Source of the DNA: an uncultured Lentisphaeria bacterium
GTDB taxonomy: Bacteria > Verrucomicrobiota > Lentisphaeria > JABSQK01 > CAJWLW01
Length of the DNA stretch: 5,190 nt
Reading direction: 5' to 3'
Assembly (NCBI GenBank): GCA_913042885.1
Contig: CAJWLW010000336.1
Location: forward strand, 1-5,190
Shown here: piece by piece, positions 1 to 5,167 of the stretch
How the letters are laid out: every line of letters begins with the position of its first letter
Position numbering within the stretch: position 1 is the stretch's first letter
Notes under the pieces: generated by a model
Databases searched by the model: none
What the model saw: only the letters and a program-made list of their open reading frames with translations
What the model was told of the DNA's origin: nothing
Translations under genes and position numbers: made by a program

Positions 1-707
1 GGGCACTGGTAACTGACCGGACCGACTTCGGTCATGCCATGGTGATCGTAGAGCTTCGCGGTCGGCCACAGAGTTTCAATGTGAGCGCCGGTTGCCGGGA
101 TGCTGCCGCCCGGTTCGCCGGCGACGATGACGGCGCGCACCGCGGCCTGTTTCAGGTCAATTCCCTCGGCTGCCGCCACCTGGCCAAGATGAATGGCGTA
201 CGTCGGTGTGCAGCAGAGCACAGTGATGCGATTGTCGACGATTGCCTGCAGCCGCGCCAACGACCGCATACCGCCGCCGGGCACGCACAGGCAGCCCAGT
301 GCCTGAGCCGCGTCAAAGGCAGTCCAGAACCCGAGGAACGGGCCGAAGGAAAAAGCGAAGAAACAACGATCGTCGCGGGTGACATCGGCGACGGCGTAGA
401 CTTGCTGCCAGTTGTCGAGCATCCAGGCCCAGCTTCCTGGTGTGTCGAGCCAGCGCATCGGCGTTCCGGTCGTGGCGCTGGTTTGGCAGAAGTGCGTGTA
501 TTGCTCGAGCGGATACGTCAGGTTACTGCCGTATGGTGAATGCTGCTGCTGGTCGGCGACGAGCTCGGCTTTGGTGGTGAACGGGGCCACGGCACGGAAC
601 TCATCGATACTGATATCAGGCGTGATACCGGTGCCGTCGTACTTGCGCGCATAAAACGCATTCGACGGCAGCAGATTCTGAAGCAACGCCTGGAGCTTCC
701 TCTGCAT
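1..707 (-). CDS. Phenylacetate-CoA-ligase-like (PaaK-type) AMP-forming acyl-CoA synthetase, 3' end outside window
   Basis: The minus strand is open from an ATG at 707 to the left edge (235 codons seen, C-terminus missing). It reads as an adenylate-forming enzyme of the phenylacetate-CoA ligase branch, which activates a carboxylic acid with ATP and passes the acyl-AMP to CoA in the cytoplasm. Visible motifs are an N-terminal FYARKY like PaaK, the ATP-loop QTSATTGTP (residues 75-83), CTPTYAIHLGQ (166-176), VAGEPGGSIPAT (195-206) and the A5-type motif YDHHGMTEVG (220-229). PaaK-like enzymes run to about 420-450 residues, so about half is present. The loop normally reads S-G-T-T-G; here Ala78 replaces the first Gly. 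No clear Shine-Dalgarno precedes the start. An in-frame GTG at 713 overlaps the EamA stop as GTGA and is an equally plausible start, adding two residues. The family is clear; the acid substrate cannot be read, and the protein might activate something other than phenylacetate. Confidence 0.85.
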   Translation of the reverse strand, partial: MQRKLQALLQNLLPSNAFYARKYDGTGITPDISIDEFRAVAPFTTKAELVADQQQHSPYGSNLTYPLEQYTHFCQTSATTGTPMRWLDTPGSWAWMLDNWQQVYAVADVTRDDRCFFAFSFGPFLGFWTAFDAAQALGCLCVPGGGMRSLARLQAIVDNRITVLCCTPTYAIHLGQVAAAEGIDLKQAAVRAVIVAGEPGGSIPATGAHIETLWPTAKLYDHHGMTEVGPVSYQC

Positions 708-709
708 CG

Positions 710-1228
710 TCACTGCACGTCGGTCTGAACGACGTCCGGTTTGGGTGGTGGCTTGCTTGGCGACGGCTTGTACAACGACACCAGACAACCGCCGACGGCG
801 GCCAGTACAATACCAAGATAAAACGGCAGGCTGATCGAGTGCCATCCGCCAGCCGGCGGATGCAGTGCAATCGCCACACCTGCATTGACGATCGGGGCTC
901 CGGCAAAAATGATCGACATCACGACCGGCGGCGTTCCTTTGGCGCCGAATGCCAGCAGCACGCAGAAAGCACCGGCTGCTCCAACCAGACCGGCAACCAG
1001 CGAGAACGTCACGCCTTTGCCGGGCATCGACCAACTCGAACCCTTGAAAATGAGAATGGCCAGCGGTGCCAGGACCGCGGTCAGAAAATAGGCGATGCCG
1101 ACAAGCAGGAATGCCTTGTACCGGCCGTTGACCGGATCGGCCATGGCAACCTGACCGGTGTGCAGAAAAACGCCGTACAATCCCCAGAACAGGACCGTCA
1201 ATAATGAGTAGACAAGCCAGAGTTGCAT
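710..1228 (-). CDS. EamA/DMT-like half-size integral membrane protein (5 predicted TM helices)
   Basis: A 172-residue, very hydrophobic inner-membrane protein. Five membrane segments can be drawn at about residues 4-22, 39-61, 72-94, 100-122 and 134-153, followed by a proline- and lysine-rich tail (PSPSKPPPKPD). The pattern, with FWGLYGVFLHTG in helix 1 and small-residue-rich helices ending in LGIVLAAVGGCLVSLYK, fits the drug/metabolite transporter superfamily, specifically one EamA-like repeat. Classical EamA carriers have ten helices, so this half-size protein would have to work as a dimer or have another role. The start is the ATG at 1228; no Shine-Dalgarno is visible because a palindrome occupies that place. 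A strong promoter lies about 30 nt upstream. The next gene, a PaaK-like ligase, begins at or within the stop codon, so both are co-transcribed and probably coupled, which suggests the membrane protein may handle the ligase's substrate or product (inference). Substrate unknown. Confidence 0.8.
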   Translation of the reverse strand: MQLWLVYSLLTVLFWGLYGVFLHTGQVAMADPVNGRYKAFLLVGIAYFLTAVLAPLAILIFKGSSWSMPGKGVTFSLVAGLVGAAGAFCVLLAFGAKGTPPVVMSIIFAGAPIVNAGVAIALHPPAGGWHSISLPFYLGIVLAAVGGCLVSLYKPSPSKPPPKPDVVQTDVQ

Positions 1229-1238
1229 GGCAGCTGCC
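1229..1238. promoter_or_regulatory. 10-bp perfect palindrome abutting the EamA start codon (possible operator)
   Basis: GGCAGCTGCC is exactly self-complementary and ends one base from the EamA ATG, in the place where a Shine-Dalgarno would normally sit. It lies about 20-30 nt downstream of the expected transcription start, so a bound protein could act as a roadblock. With no loop it cannot form an ordinary hairpin. A 10-bp palindrome also arises by chance in GC-rich DNA. Confidence 0.2.
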
Positions 1239-1264
1239 GGTTACAGGTTATCACAATAGCCAAG

Positions 1265-1293
1265 AGTATACTCCGTGTCGGCATCGATGACAA
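1265..1293 (-). promoter_or_regulatory. Sigma70-type promoter for the EamA-ligase operon
   Basis: On the minus strand TTGTCA (1293-1288) is followed by exactly 17 bp and then TATACT (1270-1265). Each hexamer matches the sigma70 consensus at five of six positions and the spacing is optimal. Transcription would begin near 1258, giving a 5' leader of about 30 nt before the ATG at 1228. The elements sit in the divergent intergenic region and point at the EamA gene, as expected for its promoter. Confidence 0.7.
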
Positions 1294-1340
1294 TCACCTT
1301 GGCCAGCAGCCGGCCCCAGGCAATTTCATTCAATAGTTTC

Positions 1341-1370
1341 TTGCACAACCCGTTCATTTGGGTGTACTTT
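1341..1370 (+). promoter_or_regulatory. Weak candidate promoter for the LON-NTAQ1 operon
   Basis: TTGCAC (1341-1346) and TACTTT (1365-1370) are separated by 18 bp on the plus strand, upstream of the LON-domain gene. Each hexamer matches consensus at only three positions, so this is the best of poor options. The true promoter may use another sigma factor or depend on an activator. A leader of about 80-90 nt would follow, containing an AGGAG at 1382-1386 with no sizeable reading frame behind it. Confidence 0.2.
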
Positions 1371-1442
1371 GCTAAGTAGCGAGGAGAGAGTGAACTCTAA
1401 CTGACTGTAGAACGCCGGAATTCGCCATGGCTGGTCCATGGC

Positions 1443-1454
1443 AGGGGGGAAGAG
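1443..1454 (+). promoter_or_regulatory. Purine-rich ribosome binding site that favours the ATG at 1459
   Basis: A run AGGGGGGAAGAG lies 4 nt upstream of the ATG at 1459. The in-frame ATG at 1438 has no comparable sequence in front of it and falls inside a possible hairpin made of two CCATGG copies (1425-1430 and 1436-1441, loop CTGGT). This decides the start of the LON-domain gene in favour of 1459. Confidence 0.5.
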
Positions 1455-1458
1455 ACGG

Positions 1459-2073
1459 ATGGTGAAAGCGAGTGCTCATGAAATCCTGCCGCTTTTTCCA
1501 TTGCCCGATTTCGTCCTTTTCCCGCACGTCCATGTACCGCTGCATATTTTTGAGCCTCGGTACCGTGAGATGGTGGCGGAAGTCCTCGACGGCAATGGCA
1601 GATTTTGTATGGGCACGCTGGTCGGCAACTGGGCTCAGAAGTACGACGGCAACCCGGACTTCCACCCCACTGGCTGCGTCTGCAGCGTCATCGATTATGA
1701 GCGGCATCCTGATGGTCGCTACAACATCCTGGTAGAAGGCGTGTCGCGCGTGCAGATGGCGGAGGTGTCCAACGACAGAGAGTTCCGCTGCGTTGAGATC
1801 CGCGTCGATGACATGCCGGCGGAAATATCGCCGGCGAACGGTGCCGTTCAACGGCTACGCGAGCTCGGCTCCCGGGCACTGATCGACGTCATCGGCGAGG
1901 CACCATCGGGTATGGCGGAGCGCATGCAGTCCATCGAATTGCTGACCTTTCTCAACCTGCTTGCCTTTCATCTGCCGCTCGATGTCAAGCAGAAGATCGA
2001 TCTGATCGAACTGCCGACAAGCAATGCACTGGCTGCGGAGTTGTTGCAGCACTGCGAACGCTTGCACGCGTGA
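1459..2073 (+). CDS. Stand-alone LON-substrate-binding-domain protein (Lon N-terminal-like, no ATPase or protease)
   Basis: A 204-residue cytoplasmic protein made of a single LON substrate-binding domain (the Pfam ATP-dependent protease La N-terminal domain). The family signature LPLFPLPDFVLFP (residues 10-22) leads into VPLHIFEPRYREMV (26-39), followed by the barrel-core stretch GCVCSVIDYERHPDGRYNILVEGVSRVQM-type segment (72-100) and a helical C-terminal part (about 126-204). No Walker ATPase motifs and no Ser-Lys protease domain follow, so it is not Lon itself; single-domain proteins of about 190-220 residues are common in bacteria and are mostly uncharacterised. In Lon and in eukaryotic cereblon this domain recognises substrates. 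An in-frame ATG at 1438 would add seven residues but lacks a ribosome site. The stop overlaps the GTG start of the NTAQ1-like gene (GTGA), so the two are translated together, which hints at a joint role in handling proteins or peptides (inference). Confidence 0.9.
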   Translation: MVKASAHEILPLFPLPDFVLFPHVHVPLHIFEPRYREMVAEVLDGNGRFCMGTLVGNWAQKYDGNPDFHPTGCVCSVIDYERHPDGRYNILVEGVSRVQMAEVSNDREFRCVEIRVDDMPAEISPANGAVQRLRELGSRALIDVIGEAPSGMAERMQSIELLTFLNLLAFHLPLDVKQKIDLIELPTSNALAAELLQHCERLHA

Positions 2074-2642
2074 CACCGTACCGCGATCTGCCCCTGGCTG
2101 CCTGCGCGTACACCGCCTTCTACTGCGAAGAGAACATCTGGCAACTCACGGGCAATCCAGCCCTTGTCGACGATGAGCGCGTCGTTCTGATCATCACCAA
2201 TCCGACCCGCACTTGTCTTTTGTGGCAGCAGTGCGCTGCGGTGCTGGGGCAGCCGGTCGTATGGGACTATCACGTCGTTCTGGTGGTGCGCTCGGTGCCT
2301 GGACAGGCGTGGCAGGTGTACGACTTCGATACGCGGCTGGCCTTTCCATCGACACTTGATACGTGGTTGGGCGAGACCTTCCCCGGATGCGACCAGTGGC
2401 TACCCGACTTACTGCCGCATTTCAGGGTCGTTCCGGCTGCCGACTTTCGCGACCGGCTGGTGTCCGACCGCAGCCACATGAAGACGGCCGGCGGCTGGCG
2501 CCAGCCGCCACCGCCCTGGCCTTGCATCGGTACCGGGCCATCGAATCTGCAGCGCTTCCTCGACTTCGACGATGCGTTTATCGGCGAATGTCTTTGGATG
2601 GAGGAGGTACTGGAAAAATTCGGTGAGAGGTCAATCGATTGA
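2070..2642 (+). CDS. Protein N-terminal glutamine amidohydrolase (NTAQ1 family)
   Basis: This 190-residue protein matches the NTAQ1 family, which deamidates an N-terminal Gln of a protein or peptide to Glu and releases ammonia. Landmarks recalled from human NTAQ1 appear in order: YCEENIW (18-24), VVWDYHVVL (63-71), VYDFDT (83-88), SDRSHMK (132-138) and WRQPPPPWPCI (143-153). The catalytic triad Cys28-His81-Asp97 of the human enzyme corresponds to Cys19, His68 and Asp85, all present. Length is close to the human 205 residues, so it looks complete. No signal peptide is seen; it should be cytoplasmic. The start is a GTG that overlaps the LON-domain stop (GTGA) with no Shine-Dalgarno, so expression likely depends on translational reinitiation. 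In eukaryotes the product Glu is arginylated and destroyed by the N-degron pathway; bacteria have Bpt/Aat transferases and ClpS instead, none of which are in this window. Family call is firm; the bacterial role is inferred. Confidence 0.93.
   Translation: MTPYRDLPLAACAYTAFYCEENIWQLTGNPALVDDERVVLIITNPTRTCLLWQQCAAVLGQPVVWDYHVVLVVRSVPGQAWQVYDFDTRLAFPSTLDTWLGETFPGCDQWLPDLLPHFRVVPAADFRDRLVSDRSHMKTAGGWRQPPPPWPCIGTGPSNLQRFLDFDDAFIGECLWMEEVLEKFGERSID
2631..2642. repeat. 12-bp perfect palindrome across the NTAQ1 stop codon
   Basis: TCAATCGATTGA is exactly self-complementary and occupies the last three sense codons and the TGA of the NTAQ1-like gene. The symmetry stops at both edges. It could be a protein-binding site or chance; I see no second copy in the window. 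Confidence 0.3.
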
Positions 2643-2678
2643 TCCGCAAAGATGCGCCATAGCGGCTGCTATTCCGTC
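2643..2678. other. Convergent intergenic gap with two very small hairpins, no convincing terminator
   Basis: Only 36 nt separate the stop codons of the NTAQ1-like gene and the GGT-like gene. Two tiny stems can be drawn: CGCA/TGCG (2645-2656, 4 bp) and ATAGC/GCTAT around a GGCT loop (2659-2672, 5 bp). Neither has a U-tract on either strand, so an intrinsic bidirectional terminator is not supported. The converging transcripts may overlap or end by Rho. Confidence 0.3.
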
Positions 2679-4418
2679 CTAATACGCCAGGGCATAGGCG
2701 GGTTCGAGCCGTGGCGACGCGCCCGCCGACAACAACACGCCGCTCGTCGTTTGCTCACGGCGACAAGCGCAAGTATTGCCGCCGGCATACGCTCCGGTTC
2801 GGACTGTATGATGCCCCCGTGCCGCAAGTGCTTCGATGACTGTCATCTCGATGCGGCTTTCCAGCAGCAATTTGCCGGGTTCGCATTTACGCGGATAGAA
2901 ACTGTCCGGCCAATGTCGCGACCAGAACGTTGGCGCTTCGATCGCTTCCTGCAGGTCCATGCCGAAAAGCTCTGTATTGAGCAGAAACTGCAACGCCCAC
3001 TGGTCCTGGCCGTCGCCGCCGGGCGAACCAAAAGCCAGGTATGGCTCGCCGTGTTTGAGTGCCAGTCCCGGCGTCAGTGTCGTGCGCGGCCGTTTGCCCG
3101 GCGCGATACAGTTCGGGTGCCCGGGCTGGAGAGAAAACATTTGGCCACGCGTGCCGAGGGGGAACCCCAGTCCGGGGATGATCGGCGACGATTGCAGCCA
3201 GCCGCCGCTGGTTGTGATGCTGATTGCATTGCCGTCGCCGTCGATGATGTCCAGCTTGGTTGTGTCCCCGTGGTGCGGACCGGCAGCGACCGTCTCGTTG
3301 ACGTCGTTCACACTGCCGAACTCCGACAGCGGTGCGTATCCGTCCGGCCGCAACTCCAGGCTTGCGGAGTCCGTAATAAGTCCGGCGCGTTTGGCGGCAT
3401 GGGCGGGGTCCAGCAATCGTTCCAGAGGGATATCAGAAAAATCGGGGTCGCCATAGTAAAACTCGCGATCGGCGTAGGCCAGCTTCATCGCCTCGACCAC
3501 CGTATGGATATACTTCCCGGTGTTGTGGCCCATCGCTTCCAGGTCGAATGACTGCAGCAGATTCAATGACTGCAGCAATACCGGCCCCTGCGTCCAGGTC
3601 GGGCATTTTACGACGTCCATGCCGCGCCAGGTAATCGATGCCGGTGTTTCCAGCGCAGGGTGGAAGGCGGCAAAGTCAGCCAGAGTCAGCAGGGCACACG
3701 GGTCGTCGCCGATAAATTCGACAATCTCGCGGGCAATATCACCGCGATAGAATCGGTCGGCGGCGGCGGTGCAACCTGTTTCGCGGTCTTTGCCTGCAGC
3801 CGCCTCGATCAGGCGTTCCAGCGTGTGGCCGAAGTCGGGGTTGGAGAACAATGACCCGGTGGCCGGCACCTCACCGTCGGGTAGGAACACTGCAGCGCTC
3901 GACGGCCATTGGGTGCGGAAGCGCTCGCTCACGGCGTCGATTGTCCGCGACAGATCGCCGGCCATTGCGAAGCCGTCGACGGCGAGCATCAGTGCTGGTG
4001 TCAGCACGGTTTCGACGGATAGCGTGCCGAACGTCTTGAGCAGATACATGCAGGTGCCGAAAGCCGACGGCACGACTGCGGGCAGGAATCCGTCGCCGGG
4101 GATCAGGCCGTCGCACAGGCTGCTCACATGCTCCAGCGTAGCGGCTGCCGGTGCCGGGCCATGGCCGCTCAAGGCATGGACCTTCTTCTGCCGTGCACAA
4201 TAAAGCAATGTGGGATTTTCGCCGGCGAAGCCGTTCTGGTGCGGCTTGGTCAACTGCAGGACGATTATGGCCGCAACGGCCGCATCGAATGCGTTGCCGC
4301 CGCGTCGGAGGATGTGAACGCCGATCTCCGACGCCAGGTAGTGGCCGGAGGCGACGACGCCGTTACGCCCGTAAACGGTCGGGCGTCCGCCGTGCGTTTT
4401 GCCGAGTGAAAGATCCAT
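2679..4418 (-). CDS. Gamma-glutamyltranspeptidase-like Ntn hydrolase, cytoplasmic, divergent substrate pocket
   Basis: A 579-residue GGT-family proenzyme that should cut itself before Thr386 to give a large subunit (1-385) and a small subunit of 194 residues. Family marks are RRGGNAFDAAVAA (38-50), YADREFYYGDPDF (315-327), the cleavage/nucleophile site GDTTKLDIID (384-393), KRPRTTLTPG (442-451) and the oxyanion loop GSPGG (464-468). Unlike E. coli GGT it has no signal peptide, so it probably stays in the cytoplasm. By eye alignment, E. coli Arg114, Asn411, Gln430 and Asp433, which hold the gamma-glutamyl group, correspond to His86, Gly406, Arg424 and Met427, and Ser462/463 to Thr446/447. It is therefore likely a hydrolase or acylase of the GGT superfamily with another amide substrate. 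The ATG at 4418 is preferred; a TTG at 4424 would add two residues. It lies 11 nt behind the FKBP stop with no Shine-Dalgarno and must share that transcript. Confidence 0.9.
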   Translation of the reverse strand: MDLSLGKTHGGRPTVYGRNGVVASGHYLASEIGVHILRRGGNAFDAAVAAIIVLQLTKPHQNGFAGENPTLLYCARQKKVHALSGHGPAPAAATLEHVSSLCDGLIPGDGFLPAVVPSAFGTCMYLLKTFGTLSVETVLTPALMLAVDGFAMAGDLSRTIDAVSERFRTQWPSSAAVFLPDGEVPATGSLFSNPDFGHTLERLIEAAAGKDRETGCTAAADRFYRGDIAREIVEFIGDDPCALLTLADFAAFHPALETPASITWRGMDVVKCPTWTQGPVLLQSLNLLQSFDLEAMGHNTGKYIHTVVEAMKLAYADREFYYGDPDFSDIPLERLLDPAHAAKRAGLITDSASLELRPDGYAPLSEFGSVNDVNETVAAGPHHGDTTKLDIIDGDGNAISITTSGGWLQSSPIIPGLGFPLGTRGQMFSLQPGHPNCIAPGKRPRTTLTPGLALKHGEPYLAFGSPGGDGQDQWALQFLLNTELFGMDLQEAIEAPTFWSRHWPDSFYPRKCEPGKLLLESRIEMTVIEALAARGHHTVRTGAYAGGNTCACRREQTTSGVLLSAGASPRLEPAYALAY

Positions 4419-4429
4419 CGACAAACAGT

Positions 4430-5155
4430 TTACAGCTGGTCTTCGATGCTCTTCTTGGTATCCTCGGACAGCCGCTCGACGTCGTCGATGCTGGATTTAG
4501 ACAGCAGTTCAATGTCGGCGATCAGTGCCATGTTCGGGCCGATTCCCGCCTGCAGCCGCCCTTCGGTGCCGTAGGCCAGTTCGGGGGGGATGTAGAATCG
4601 GGATTTGCCACCGATCTGCATGAGTTTCAGTCCTTCACGCCAGCCGGGTATCAGGCCCCTGACCTCGTTGCTAACAGCGGAGCGTTCATCAAGCTTCGTG
4701 CCGTTAATACGATAAACTGTGTAGTTAATCTGCACGGTGTCGGAATCGGCGGGGTATTCGCCCTGGCCCTGTTCGAGGACGATATACTGCAGCCCACTCT
4801 CTGTCGTCGTGACGCCTTCGGTCTTGGCGTTCTCCGCCAGGACGGCGCGGCTCTGCTCGAGATTCGCAGCTGCCGCGCTCTCAATGTAATAGGTCTGTCG
4901 AATCTCCTGCGCTTCTTCCTGGGAGAGCAGCACCTCTTCGCCGTCCAAGGTATCGCGTAAGCCGCGTTGGAACAGCCGGGAATCCAGCTTCTCCTGGGTT
5001 CTCAGCGATTCGCCCATTTCCATACCCAGCGCATAGCTCAGACGCCAGTCGACGACGACTTCCGGTTCTTCTTCTGCCGGCGCGGCGGCCTCATCCTGAG
5101 CCTGGAGCGACAGCGCAAATGTACCTAACAGGAAAATGGTGATTGTTCGGAACAT
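4430..5155 (-). CDS. Periplasmic FKBP-type peptidyl-prolyl cis-trans isomerase (FkpA/Mip-like)
   Basis: A 241-residue secreted FKBP. Residues 1-19 form a Sec signal peptide (MFRTITIFLLGTFALSLQA, cleavage likely after LQA), with no lipobox Cys, so the mature protein should be soluble in the periplasm. An acidic linker (21-35) leads into the FkpA/Mip N-terminal dimerisation domain (about 36-112, starting DWRLSYALGMEMGESL) and a long helix, then the FKBP domain (about 118-218) with VQINYTVYRINGTKLD, LIPGWREGL (168-176) and IPPELAYG (189-196). A charged helical tail closes it (219-241). Such proteins catalyse prolyl isomerisation and chaperone outer-membrane or secreted proteins. Tyr145, Asp156, Ile169, Trp172 and Tyr195 of the pocket are kept, but the usual Phe after DGT is Leu155 and the late Phe is Ala213. 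The start at 5155 is chosen because AGGAGG lies 6 nt upstream and the signal peptide begins there; an upstream in-frame ATG at 5188 is less likely. Confidence 0.93.
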   Translation of the reverse strand: MFRTITIFLLGTFALSLQAQDEAAAPAEEEPEVVVDWRLSYALGMEMGESLRTQEKLDSRLFQRGLRDTLDGEEVLLSQEEAQEIRQTYYIESAAAANLEQSRAVLAENAKTEGVTTTESGLQYIVLEQGQGEYPADSDTVQINYTVYRINGTKLDERSAVSNEVRGLIPGWREGLKLMQIGGKSRFYIPPELAYGTEGRLQAGIGPNMALIADIELLSKSSIDDVERLSEDTKKSIEDQL

Positions 5156-5161
5156 GGAATG

Positions 5162-5167
5162 CCTCCT
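5162..5167 (-). promoter_or_regulatory. Consensus Shine-Dalgarno of the FKBP gene
   Basis: AGGAGG on the minus strand, 6 nt before the ATG at 5155. It is the only perfect ribosome site in the window and fixes the start of the signal peptide. It suggests the FKBP is the well-translated first gene of its unit. Its promoter lies beyond the right edge; only an A/T-rich stretch (5168-5185) remains visible upstream. Confidence 0.85.

Noticed and set aside
39..539. Plus-strand open frame of 166 codons
   Set aside because: Antisense to the PaaK-like gene, whose motifs fix the minus strand as coding.
1241..1357. Small minus-strand frame of 38 codons (ATG 1357 to TAA 1241) ending 12 nt before the EamA gene
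   Set aside because: It contains the near-consensus promoter of the EamA operon, has no ribosome binding site, and I recognise no family. The promoter explains the sequence better.
1381..1404. AGGAG followed by a GTG with a four-codon frame in the LON-domain leader
   Set aside because: Too short to judge; the purine run alone is not evidence of a leader peptide.
1372..1851. Minus-strand open frame of 159 codons
   Set aside because: Antisense to the LON-domain gene, with no ribosome site and no recognisable domain.
2652..3551. Plus-strand open frame of 299 codons
   Set aside because: It lies antisense inside the GGT-like gene, whose minus-strand protein matches its family along the whole length; the plus frame is Arg-rich and shows no recognisable domain.
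3547..3577. Two 13-bp copies of AATGACTGCAGCA with 18-bp period
   Set aside because: They encode the LLQSLN/LLQSFD part of the GGT-like protein, which fits the usual family sequence there, so it is a coding coincidence and not a repeat element.
4151..4960. Plus-strand open frame of 269 codons
   Set aside because: Antisense across the GGT-like 5' end and most of the FKBP gene, both firmly identified; a high-GC shadow frame.
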